Positions 7,900 through 14,578 of a DNA stretch of 27,227 bases are shown here, one piece after another. The DNA comes from a virus: the IMG/VR virus record IMGVR_UViG_3300010370_000193, positions 1 through 27,227 of that record; one strand, written 5' to 3'. The notes beneath the pieces were generated by a model. That model saw only the letters and a program-made list of their open reading frames with translations. It was not told the origin of the DNA and did not search any database. The position numbers and the translations under genes were made by a program. The first letter of the stretch is position 1, and each line of letters opens with the position of its first letter.

Positions 7900-8460
7900 A
7901 TGCTTGGAACCAAGTTGTTAATAGACAACATGAAACCAAAACAAGTTCCTGGATTTGAAAACCTTTACTTTGATCAAACTGGACAGCCTTATCAAAAAAT
8001 TGGAGAAAATTTTGAAAAATTAGCTGTTAGTTTTACAAGTACGTATGATCGTGTTTCTGTTTTGCTAGATGGAAAAAAGAAACGTTACCACGTACATGTA
8101 CTAATGGCTGTAACTTTCCTGGATCTTGATCTATCCCTGCATGGAATAAAATCAACTTCTCTTCAGGTTGATCACAAAGACGGAAACAAAAGAAATAATT
8201 CTCTTGACAATCTTGAGGTTGTTACCAAAAGAGAGAACTACAACAGAGCTTTAAAAGCAGGTTGCTATTCCAAGAACGGTTACGTTAGCAAAGGGAAGGC
8301 TAAAAAATCTTTGAGAAGATTTTCGGAAGAGGACATCACAGAAATTAAAAACTTAAAATCTGAAGGACTCTCTTATCGGGAAATTGCAAAACGATTTGAA
8401 TGCAATCACCTAGCCATCTATCAAATCATCAAAGGAAATACCTATCAGGATCTGAGTTAG
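7900..8460 (+). CDS. HNH homing endonuclease, antisense within the capsid intron
   Basis: A 186-residue protein. Residues 64-72 (HVHVLMAVT) and 89-117 (QVDHKDGNKRNN then LDNLEVVTKRENYNRAL) form the HNH_3-type nuclease, with the VDHKDG metal-binding turn. Residues about 140-185 (RFSEEDITEIK, LSYREIAKRF) form a C-terminal helix-turn-helix of the sort that gives intron endonucleases site specificity. Start: ATG 7900 has AAGG four bases upstream; ATG 7930 (MKPKQVPGFE) is an alternative. The gene is A/T-rich compared with the capsid exon, in keeping with horizontal arrival. It runs opposite to the capsid gene and intron, so it needs its own promoter. It would cut an intronless capsid allele to spread the intron. 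Confidence 0.88.
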   Translation: MLGTKLLIDNMKPKQVPGFENLYFDQTGQPYQKIGENFEKLAVSFTSTYDRVSVLLDGKKKRYHVHVLMAVTFLDLDLSLHGIKSTSLQVDHKDGNKRNNSLDNLEVVTKRENYNRALKAGCYSKNGYVSKGKAKKSLRRFSEEDITEIKNLKSEGLSYREIAKRFECNHLAIYQIIKGNTYQDLS

Positions 8461-8479
8461 CTATCGATAAACATGTTAG

Positions 8480-8486
8480 GAATTCA
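8480..8486. repeat. Right GAATTCA repeat flanking the endonuclease cassette
   Basis: Second copy of GAATTCA, 20 bases after the HNH stop codon. On the intron RNA strand it follows the 5' strand of P3. Because GAATTC is self-complementary, the two copies could also pair in RNA and close the inserted segment as a side arm. Confidence 0.5.
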
Positions 8487-8568
8487 GCGTAGTATTTGGC
8501 TGAAACCAGGATCCAAGAGATCCCTGGAGCAAAGGCCGGCGGTTTCCCGGCGCCTCTGCAAACCTGGA

Positions 8569-8581
8569 ACCTTTGTCCCAT
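8569..8581 (-). CDS. Candidate capsid exon 1 (MGQR plus one base)
   Basis: ATGGGACAAAGGT, ending with the U of a good P1 helix. No other minus-strand start with a ribosome-binding site exists between the stop of the upstream gene (8625) and the intron. The ATG lies where transcription from the TATAAT box at 8594-8589 should begin, which would make the capsid message leaderless. Joining to 7661 keeps frame. This is a model built on intron folding, not a direct observation. Confidence 0.4.
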
Positions 8582-8588
8582 TGATAAA

Positions 8589-8618
8589 ATTATAGCAACA
8601 CTTACTTACTGCAGTTAA
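8589..8618 (-). promoter_or_regulatory. Sigma70-like promoter for the capsid gene
   Basis: On the minus strand TTAACT (8618-8613), an 18-base spacer, then a perfect TATAAT (8594-8589). Expected start of transcription is near 8582, one base before the candidate ATG of exon 1. A dedicated promoter suits the need for much capsid protein and agrees with the terminator at 10036-10066 separating this group from portal transcription. Confidence 0.6.
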
Positions 8619-8624
8619 TAAATT

Positions 8625-9284
8625 TTACAGTTTCTCGGCAAAAGAGCGTAAAAACCGTCCTGCGCCAAGGGCTGCTAACCCTGTTGCAGCTGGCGCCAAC
8701 AAATAATTGCTGACTTGGAGAGCACCTGTCGTAGGGGATGTTGTATAACCTGCCTCATTAACGTACTGCAAGCCACGGCGCGTTGCTTCCATTTCAGAAA
8801 GGATGCGTCCACTGTGGTTAAGGTAGTTGATTCCTAATGCAAGAGAAGCAGCACGCCGTGTCGATGGCGCCAAAGCAGCAGCACCAATTGCAGCAATACC
8901 GACAAGATTTGGATTTAAGCCAGCATATAAATTGGACTGAACCCAGCCCATTGGCCCGCCGCCTTGGGTAATTGATTGGTGCCCCAGCTCATGGCCCAAC
9001 GTGAACTGACTAGCTTTAGGGAAATTTAAAGAGACTCCTTCTGGAGTCGAGTAGCTAGATCCACTTGGCAGTGTATTAGCTGTTACATTTGGAGCTGCAT
9101 AACCAGTCAGTTCTTCATATTTGTTAAGAACATTCTGCCGATCAGAACGATTAAAAGCAGTGCCGCTCTCTTCTAATGCACGGTTCCGATAAGCGTTAGC
9201 GGCTGTGCCAACTAACTTGCTGGCGCCAGCAGCTGCAGCAAAAGCGGCAGCACCTTGCAGTGCGTAGCGTTCAGACTGGTTCAC
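8625..9284 (-). CDS. Putative Zn metallopeptidase (HELGH) upstream of the capsid gene
   Basis: A 219-residue protein from a GTG start; the GTGA overlap with the previous gene's stop supports it. Residues 94-103, FTLGHELGHQ, give a HExxH zinc site (His98, Glu99, His102). About 60 residues on, ILSEMEATRRGLQYV supplies candidate third-ligand Glu164 or Glu166, in a setting like YugP-type neutral zinc peptidases. Ala/Gly-rich hydrophobic stretches flank the site (residues 10-30, 127-142, and about 192-205). Maturation proteases often sit between scaffold and capsid genes, so prohead maturation is one possibility. An entry or lysis role is another. The motif is clear; substrate and activity are unknown. 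Confidence 0.7.
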   Translation of the reverse strand: MNQSERYALQGAAAFAAAAGASKLVGTAANAYRNRALEESGTAFNRSDRQNVLNKYEELTGYAAPNVTANTLPSGSSYSTPEGVSLNFPKASQFTLGHELGHQSITQGGGPMGWVQSNLYAGLNPNLVGIAAIGAAALAPSTRRAASLALGINYLNHSGRILSEMEATRRGLQYVNEAGYTTSPTTGALQVSNYLLAPAATGLAALGAGRFLRSFAEKL

Positions 9285-9484
9285 ATTGCTTCTGGATTAA
9301 CAAGCGGTTGCGTTGCTTGTTGGCTCATGACTTGGTTGCCCAGCGTGTACTGGTTTGCTCCTAGCGGACCAATCCTTGCGTAAGGATTGACTTTAGGCGG
9401 TTGCAAAGTAGACGCAGGTTGACGAATCTCTGGTGTAATAAAACCAGATAAAAATTCTTTGGCACTAGGTTTCTGTTTAGCCAT
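9281..9484 (-). CDS. Small Gln/Pro-rich protein, unknown
   Basis: A 67-residue protein (MAKQKPSAKEFLSGFITPEIRQ) ending NPEAM, with its stop overlapping the GTG of the metallopeptidase gene. It begins three bases after the stop of the 179-residue upstream gene, so the three genes form a coupled set between the 10.05-kb terminator and the capsid gene. Composition suggests an extended or disordered peptide. No family is recognised; a virion peptide or a partner of the adjacent peptidase would fit. Confidence 0.55.
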   Translation of the reverse strand: MAKQKPSAKEFLSGFITPEIRQPASTLQPPKVNPYARIGPLGANQYTLGNQVMSQQATQPLVNPEAM

Positions 9485-9487
9485 TAA

Positions 9488-10027
9488 TCATTCCTCAGGA
9501 GCAGCAAAGTCAGGTCCTAATGCTGCTCGCAACATTCGTTGATTTACCTGCGCTTGTTTAACACCAGCAACAGAACCTGCACTAATTTGCGTTAGTGGAG
9601 AACCAAAAACATTCATCGGAATATATCCCATCTGTAAATCAGCTGGCATTACGTTTCCACCATAGGTACCTTGTGCCGGTTGCCGATTGAGGTTATTTTT
9701 TGATGCAAGATCCATCAGTGCATAAACACCTGCATTGGCTCCCATACCGCCAACAAAAGCACCGGTCATGCCTGCACCAATAGCAGCTAACCCAACATCA
9801 CGTTTCTTCATAGCGCCTTTAGCACCGGCAGCAACGTCACTACCAAACTGTTGAACTGGTTGAGAAACAGTCTCTAAGAATTGACCAACCTTCTGTCCAA
9901 CTCCTCCTTTAGCTGCAAGTTGCTGACCTGCTTGCATAACTTGACCAGCCTTTTGTTCAATGCCGCGTGCAATACCACCGCCTAAATAAGCAGCTGCAGT
10001 TCGCGCTGACTCTGGAAAAATAGCCAT
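9488..10027 (-). CDS. Ala/Gly-rich membrane-prone protein, unknown
   Basis: A 179-residue protein starting MAIFPESARTAAAYLGGGIA. A helical Gln-rich part (residues 20-65) is followed by a Gly/Ala hydrophobic stretch (about 77-108, VGLAAIGAGMTGAFVGGMGA) that could cross or perturb a membrane. The C-terminus is polar and ends DFAAPEE. It is the first gene after a strong terminator, so it may start a transcript through the metallopeptidase gene. Similar Gly/Ala hydrophobic blocks occur in several other unknown proteins of this window. Function is not recognised. Confidence 0.6.
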   Translation of the reverse strand: MAIFPESARTAAAYLGGGIARGIEQKAGQVMQAGQQLAAKGGVGQKVGQFLETVSQPVQQFGSDVAAGAKGAMKKRDVGLAAIGAGMTGAFVGGMGANAGVYALMDLASKNNLNRQPAQGTYGGNVMPADLQMGYIPMNVFGSPLTQISAGSVAGVKQAQVNQRMLRAALGPDFAAPEE

Positions 10028-10035
10028 ATCAACCT

Positions 10036-10066
10036 AATAAAAAAGGGGCAGTTATTGCTACCCCTT
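10036..10066 (-). terminator. Strong intrinsic terminator after the portal/scaffold block
   Basis: Read on the minus strand, AAGGGGTAG, loop CAATAA, CTGCCCCTT gives a 9-bp stem with one G-U pair, followed by a U-run and then UAUUAGG. It lies 26 bases past the stop of the 321-residue gene and just before the ATG at 10027. It should end or attenuate transcripts arriving from the terminase and portal genes. Confidence 0.85.
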
Positions 10067-10091
10067 ATTCTAAACTCAATTGTTTTTTAGC

Positions 10092-11057
10092 TCATTCCAT
10101 CACCAGGAGTTTTTGGCGGAACACATTGGGATTGGTTTGAGCCATGGACAGATAGCGCCAGGCATTAGAAGGGTCCCGTTCAGCAACACTGCCAAAATTA
10201 TCCCAGAAGTTTTGCGTATCAATGTTACCAGTTGGGCTAGGAGGCACTGGTAAAGATTGACGCTCGGGAGCAACATTAGCCATTTGCTGAGGAGCAACAT
10301 AACCTGCCGGCACCATTGGCTGCTCATCAGCCACCGGGTAGGGGCCGTTAGGACCAAAGAACTCGCAGGTGTAATCTGCAAGAACATCTGGATCCGTCAG
10401 GATTGCCTCGTAGGCAGCGTGCTCATTGGAGAGTTCTTGCAGCAGTTGAACAGCTTCTGTTAACTGTTGATACCGTGCAATCAGGGCATCCTCCAGGGTG
10501 CAGGAATAGTCATTGAGCACAGCTGGTGCATCAGCACCAAAATGGTCAATGACTTCAATACTTTTAGGACTTACTCCGTTTTCGAGGAGCTGTTGTGTTG
10601 TTATTTCCCGCGAGGTTTGGGAAGAGCTGGGAGAGTAACCCTGGCTGGACGGATAAATCGGGGCTGCCGTATTGCTGCTGAAGCCCCCGGTCTGTTGGGA
10701 ACTGAAGCTGGCCGGGTCGATTCCCTGTGTCCCTACGGACTGTTGACCCTGGAACGGGAATTGAACTGGAGAACTCAGGAGCGACACCACCTTGTTGAAC
10801 GCTTCCTTGTACGGATTCTCCGCTGTAGGTTGGGCTTGCGGGTACGATTGGATAGGGGCGTAAGGTGCCGCCGAGATCTGTGCCTGCATCTGGGGCGCTG
10901 GGGCCTGCGCCGGTTGGTACGGTGCCACCCATTGGCTGGTTGTTGCCACCGGTGCCTGCGCTGCCGTCTGTTGCATCACCGGAGCCGCGTAGCTGGTCGG
11001 CGGGGTCGAATACTGTTGGGGTGCTGATTGGATCGGCGCTGCGGTATCGGCCTGCAT
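10092..11057 (-). CDS. Probable scaffold-like protein overlapping the portal gene
   Basis: A 321-residue protein starting MQADTAAPIQSAPQQ. The ATG at 11057 lies inside the portal gene and has AGAGG six bases upstream, so the start is credible. Residues 1-160 are Pro/Gln/Ala/Ser-rich and probably disordered. Residues about 165-235 are acidic and helical (SPKSIEVIDHFGADAPAVL, then a helix with EAVQLLQELSNEHAAYEAIL). The C-terminus (FWDNFGSVAERDPSNAWRYL) looks ordered. It lies between the portal and head genes, where scaffold genes are usual. The first 494 nt overlap the portal 3' end in another frame. The scaffold role is inferred from position and composition. Confidence 0.65.
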   Translation of the reverse strand: MQADTAAPIQSAPQQYSTPPTSYAAPVMQQTAAQAPVATTSQWVAPYQPAQAPAPQMQAQISAAPYAPIQSYPQAQPTAENPYKEAFNKVVSLLSSPVQFPFQGQQSVGTQGIDPASFSSQQTGGFSSNTAAPIYPSSQGYSPSSSQTSREITTQQLLENGVSPKSIEVIDHFGADAPAVLNDYSCTLEDALIARYQQLTEAVQLLQELSNEHAAYEAILTDPDVLADYTCEFFGPNGPYPVADEQPMVPAGYVAPQQMANVAPERQSLPVPPSPTGNIDTQNFWDNFGSVAERDPSNAWRYLSMAQTNPNVFRQKLLVME

Positions 11058-12792
11058 AAGTTACCTCTTTTTGGAGACTTTCGAGTGTTCGGTATAAGAA
11101 AGGAGTTAAATCCAAACGTGGATCTGCTGCAATAGGAAGATCCGGACGTTGTGGATGTGGTGTGCGCATTTCTTGATTAATAAGATCAAGGAATGTTGAG
11201 TACGCACGTTGCACTTGACCAACCATTCGGAATGGATAGCCAGACAACATCTCAGCTACTTCATCGTCAGTTTTGCTTGGGAACAAGTACTTGAGTGCCT
11301 CAATACTATCAACTCCCAACTCTTGTAAGTTACGAGTAAAGATAGACTGATTAACTTTGTCTTGAGGAGTGTCTTCATAGACAGGTCCCATCCAGCGCCA
11401 CATCACTGTGCGGTCACCGTCTGGCGCCAGGCCAATGACACCGTCTGGAATCTCTTTGCTATCAAAAGCTTTTTGCAGTGCTTTATCTAGACCCTTCTCA
11501 TACTTTGCTTTAGCTTTTTCATTTTTAGCAATGTCCTCATCTGTCGGATTATCTGGCAGCACAGGATAAACCAGGCCAGAAGCAACAGCCAATGATTTAC
11601 GGAAGAGTTGCTCTTCCTGATAGATCATCAGTTCAAAGCACCTGCAAATACCGTAGGTGTAAAGCTGCAAACACTTTTTCTTAGCAGTGGCGCTGACACG
11701 ACCGTAAGCAGATTTGATCTCAGTTGCTGTAACGTTTGTGATTGACAGGTCGTCAATACCGCCTAACGCCAGGCGAATCTCAGAACGAAGCTGATCAACA
11801 TAACGTGCTTGGTCTGTACTGATTGCGTTAGGAGTAATAAAACCAACGCGATCTGTTGGCTCCAGGTTGGCAATCACCCGTGGCACACGCAGACCTGTAC
11901 CTGGTAAACCAATGTAACCAGCTTGTTGGCGCTCAGTAGGATCCTGTTTAAAAGTTGAACTGGAGAGCGAGAACTCCGATTGGAATCCAGATTGACTGGC
12001 AATGCTCGGGCGCTGAACAGCGCCATCCTTTGCCGTCTCCACAATGTCGTGTTTAGGACGGGAGGAGAGCAGTGTTGGGTTACCAAAGAAGGAGAGGTTT
12101 GCCCGAATGTTCTTAACCATCTCATCGTGGGCAATGATCTGGTTTGCTAACCACTCGAACTCACCGCTGCCCTCTGTACCAAACGCATCAGGATTGTTTA
12201 AAACTTCAACGCAAGGAATGAAGCCAAGGGTATTTTCAACAGTGCGATCATCAAACGAGTTAAGGATATTTCCGTTTAATGAATCAAATGTTAGTTCTTG
12301 TTCACTATGCAGCTCTTGGATCTCTGTTGGCGTAATCCGCAGCCGCATATAACGCTTGTCTGTAACAAGGCCAACGCCACCAAAACCACGAGAGGATTTG
12401 ACCTTGTAAGCGTAGATAATGATGACCTCTTCTAAGTCACCCTCTGAAGAATAATATGTACGGTAAGCATCTTTATCAAACCAATACAAACGATATGTTT
12501 TCTTTGTTGGTCTGATATAAAAAAGACCCTTACCGTAAGAAAGGAAGCGATCCCAAATGGAATCTAATCGTGCATCAAGTTTGTTGAACTTGATAACTTG
12601 TTGAATGAAATCAAACCTCTGTGTACCAAAGTTATCTTGATTCGGATAAAACTCAACACCCTGCCTAATCCCAAACATCTTCATTTGGGAGAGGTGAGCA
12701 TTAATGAGCATCGTGTCTGCTGAGCCCGTGGATTCACGGTTCACAACAGCTTTGAGCATTCCTTCTAATGTGGACTGGCTCGATGTGCTCAT
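10564..12792 (-). CDS. Portal protein
   Basis: A 742-residue protein (MSTSSQSTLEGMLKAVVNRE) two genes after the large terminase. The size and the mix of helical and beta segments in residues 30-560 fit large podovirus-type portal proteins: LDARLDSIWDRFLSYGKGLF, VEVLNNPDAFGTEGSGEFEW, IIAHDEMVKNIRANLSFFG, then QYVDQLRSEIRLALGGI-type helices and CFELMIYQEEQLFRKSL. The portal forms the dodecameric DNA channel and terminase docking site. The last 160 residues are Gly/Pro/Ser/Gln-rich, disordered, and encoded in DNA that also codes the N-terminus of the next gene. The stop follows a Lys/Arg cluster (PRKRSKS). Family assignment is from general features and context; no single diagnostic motif exists. 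Confidence 0.8.
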   Translation of the reverse strand: MSTSSQSTLEGMLKAVVNRESTGSADTMLINAHLSQMKMFGIRQGVEFYPNQDNFGTQRFDFIQQVIKFNKLDARLDSIWDRFLSYGKGLFYIRPTKKTYRLYWFDKDAYRTYYSSEGDLEEVIIIYAYKVKSSRGFGGVGLVTDKRYMRLRITPTEIQELHSEQELTFDSLNGNILNSFDDRTVENTLGFIPCVEVLNNPDAFGTEGSGEFEWLANQIIAHDEMVKNIRANLSFFGNPTLLSSRPKHDIVETAKDGAVQRPSIASQSGFQSEFSLSSSTFKQDPTERQQAGYIGLPGTGLRVPRVIANLEPTDRVGFITPNAISTDQARYVDQLRSEIRLALGGIDDLSITNVTATEIKSAYGRVSATAKKKCLQLYTYGICRCFELMIYQEEQLFRKSLAVASGLVYPVLPDNPTDEDIAKNEKAKAKYEKGLDKALQKAFDSKEIPDGVIGLAPDGDRTVMWRWMGPVYEDTPQDKVNQSIFTRNLQELGVDSIEALKYLFPSKTDDEVAEMLSGYPFRMVGQVQRAYSTFLDLINQEMRTPHPQRPDLPIAADPRLDLTPFLYRTLESLQKEVTYAGRYRSADPISTPTVFDPADQLRGSGDATDGSAGTGGNNQPMGGTVPTGAGPSAPDAGTDLGGTLRPYPIVPASPTYSGESVQGSVQQGGVAPEFSSSIPVPGSTVRRDTGNRPGQLQFPTDRGLQQQYGSPDLSVQPGLLSQLFPNLAGNNNTTAPRKRSKS

Positions 12793-12805
12793 GTCAGATC
12801 AGTAA

Positions 12806-12991
12806 TCAGTTTTCTTCGGTCTCGTAACCAGTTTCAAGACGGCGCAGGGTAATTACGTCATCTTCAACTTCAATATCAAATTCAGTGCCAGGTTGCAGCG
12901 CCATGTCATGGCAAAGCTCGTCTGGTAATGAAATGATAGCTGAGCCGTAAGCATCCTGCTCAAGCTCAACTGTTAAATAACGAGTGCTCAT
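12806..12991 (-). CDS. AbrB/MazE-like swapped-hairpin DNA-binding protein
   Basis: A 61-residue protein. Residues 13-54 (DAYGSAIISLPDELCHDMAL then QPGTEFDIEVEDDVITLRRL) match the SpoVT/AbrB swapped-hairpin fold: a hydrophobic strand, IP-E or LPDEL helix, L-PG-E turn and two strands ending in RR. Such proteins dimerise and bind DNA as transition regulators or antitoxins. No toxin gene is next to it. It sits alone between terminase and portal, where a regulator is unexpected. It may control phage or host transcription late in infection, or coat packaged DNA. No clear Shine-Dalgarno is present. Confidence 0.75.
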   Translation of the reverse strand: MSTRYLTVELEQDAYGSAIISLPDELCHDMALQPGTEFDIEVEDDVITLRRLETGYETEEN

Positions 12992-13031
12992 GTGGGAGTA
13001 GTATCAGTCTAATTCCGTCAATACTATAACG

Positions 13032-14555
13032 TTAGTACTCCAATTCCAACTTGCCACGCGTCATCAAGCCATTGCATAGCCACACCAGAGAATCCACGCA
13101 ATCGTCATGAGAGCTAACCCCAAAGTTAATGATTTCATCGGTTAATGCAATAAACTTCCTGTATTTGTTAAAGAAGATTTTACGTTGCTCAAACAACCCC
13201 ATAATGCCCCTAAATCGAGCAAGTTTGTCGCCACGGAATCCTTTGACTGGATGCCAAATCAAGTTGTACAGTCCGTGATCAACTTGACAGATGCGCTTGA
13301 AGTCTGCTTCCAGGGAAGCCTGATAGGCAACAGCTTCTGACCAGATATCCACTGTTGATCCGGTTGGGAAATATTTGTCACCGTCTTTATAAACAATACC
13401 CCACTCATACATCATCTCCATGAGTGCATCTAGTTTGTCCAGATTGCCCATCAAACGGAGACGTTTGCAATCAATAATGTAAACCTTATCTTTAACGCGT
13501 CCTCCTAAAACAAACACGCTGTAATCATTCTTCTCTCTGACACCAGCAGAAAGATCAACGCCAACACCAAGAGTATCAAACTCAGTTGGAATCTTACTTT
13601 TGATAATCAGCTCAGGAGAGATAGATAACTCGCTTGTCTGAACAATTTGATTCTGATACTGAAAACTAAACGCAACAGGAGCCTGGCGCTTACGGTCTTG
13701 CAAGTAATCAAGCGACCACATCTCAGGCCAGTAGGAATGTTCATCACCATTCTCATCAATTGTGATGGCCGACTGAACAATCTGAACCCAGTCGTTATCT
13801 GGAGTAAATGTTGTCTTGTGGATATCGTCATGACGGAACCGTGTACCTAAGCAAACAGCACGAGCACCTTCAAACATAGTGGGAACGATAACTGAGTTCC
13901 AGTTATCTTCCATAGCTACACGGATGTCCCTGTTCTTAATATCATCAGCACTCTTGATAGCGTCATCAATAATACAAAGGTGCGAACGTTTAGATGTCAC
14001 AGCACCTTTTAAACCAGCGCAACAGATTGTAAATTCTTCTTCACCGGTAGATTTGATACCTGCAAACTTCCAATCAATACTCCAGTACTCATTGGAGTTG
14101 ATCCCTTTGGCAATCTTAACCATTGGGAAGATTTCTTTGTAGTACTTATTCTCTTCAATGATTCGTTTGATTGCTGCACTTTTAGGGCGTGCAACATCAA
14201 CGGTATAAGAGATGTACAGAATCTTCAGTGGTTTCTTTTTTAATGCGTGGATACCAATGGCCCATGCAGTAAACAAACCAAGGACTGTTGATTTTGCTGA
14301 GCCCCGTGGCGCCAGGATGTCAATGTTAGGGCCGGCGATACCAATCAAACACTCGCTGTCTGAGCCGGTGCACAGGTAGCGGTGCCACTCCTTGTGATGG
14401 CGAGCTGGCGGTTTCTCACCAACCACATCACAGAAGTAAGCAAAATCAACCTGTGCCCGCTCAATATCAATGTCGCTTGTTTTCTTAACAACCTGTTGCT
14501 TGGCGCCAGCGCGTGCGGTACGCCTGTAAACGCTATAAAGAGATGTGCCTGCCAT
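13032..14555 (-). CDS. terL: Terminase large subunit
   Basis: A 507-residue packaging motor. The ATPase has a Walker A-like LAPRGSAKST at residues 81-90 (Lys88) and Walker B with catalytic acid in LCIIDDAIKS (about 193-202). GTRFRHDD (about 237-244) is the coupling motif. The C-terminal RNase H-fold nuclease has GVGVDLSAG (Asp334), IDCKRL (about 361-366) and SSHDDCVDSLVWL (Asp484/485). Length and motif order are typical of tailed-phage TerL. The gene precedes an AbrB-like gene and portal and follows a possible small terminase. A TGGCGCCA octamer lies within the ATPase part (14307-14314). Confidence 0.95.
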   Translation of the reverse strand: MAGTSLYSVYRRTARAGAKQQVVKKTSDIDIERAQVDFAYFCDVVGEKPPARHHKEWHRYLCTGSDSECLIGIAGPNIDILAPRGSAKSTVLGLFTAWAIGIHALKKKPLKILYISYTVDVARPKSAAIKRIIEENKYYKEIFPMVKIAKGINSNEYWSIDWKFAGIKSTGEEEFTICCAGLKGAVTSKRSHLCIIDDAIKSADDIKNRDIRVAMEDNWNSVIVPTMFEGARAVCLGTRFRHDDIHKTTFTPDNDWVQIVQSAITIDENGDEHSYWPEMWSLDYLQDRKRQAPVAFSFQYQNQIVQTSELSISPELIIKSKIPTEFDTLGVGVDLSAGVREKNDYSVFVLGGRVKDKVYIIDCKRLRLMGNLDKLDALMEMMYEWGIVYKDGDKYFPTGSTVDIWSEAVAYQASLEADFKRICQVDHGLYNLIWHPVKGFRGDKLARFRGIMGLFEQRKIFFNKYRKFIALTDEIINFGVSSHDDCVDSLVWLCNGLMTRGKLELEY

Positions 14556-14578
14556 CCCCTTACCTTAGCGTAGTTAAC

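Larger units (their letters stand above)
7662..8568 (-). ncRNA. Group I self-splicing intron in the capsid gene
   Basis: Read on the minus strand, the core elements are clear. J3/4-P4 is GAATTCAGGGAAGCCC (7836-7821), then P5 CCCT/AGGG. P4 closes in CCTGAGCCAAGCC (from 7799), followed by hairpin P6a CCAACTA/TAGTTGG (7788-7769). P7 is GTGCAGAGACTA (GACTA 7758-7754) pairing with TAGTC (7687-7683), and P8 is CACCC/GGGTG (7709-7694). P3 can form between CTACGCT (8492-8486) and the strand at 7754-7746 with one bulge. P2 is a hairpin at 8527-8506. P1 pairs exon CAAAGGU (8575-8569) with guide GCCUUUG (8536-8530), with the U-G wobble required at the 5' splice site. The GAATTCAGGG and CCTGAGCCAAGCC blocks resemble cyanobacterial tRNA-Leu introns. 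Boundaries are inferred; presence of the intron is close to certain. Confidence 0.88.

Noticed and set aside
10560-10590. Programmed frameshift joining portal to the 321-residue frame
   Set aside because: The CGAAAACGG sequence is not a canonical slippery heptamer, the needed shift is +1, and an independent ATG with a good Shine-Dalgarno explains the second product.
10467-11027. Plus-strand frame across the portal/scaffold overlap
   Set aside because: Arg/Leu/Gly-rich product typical of the complement of Pro/Gln/Ala codons; no start signal.
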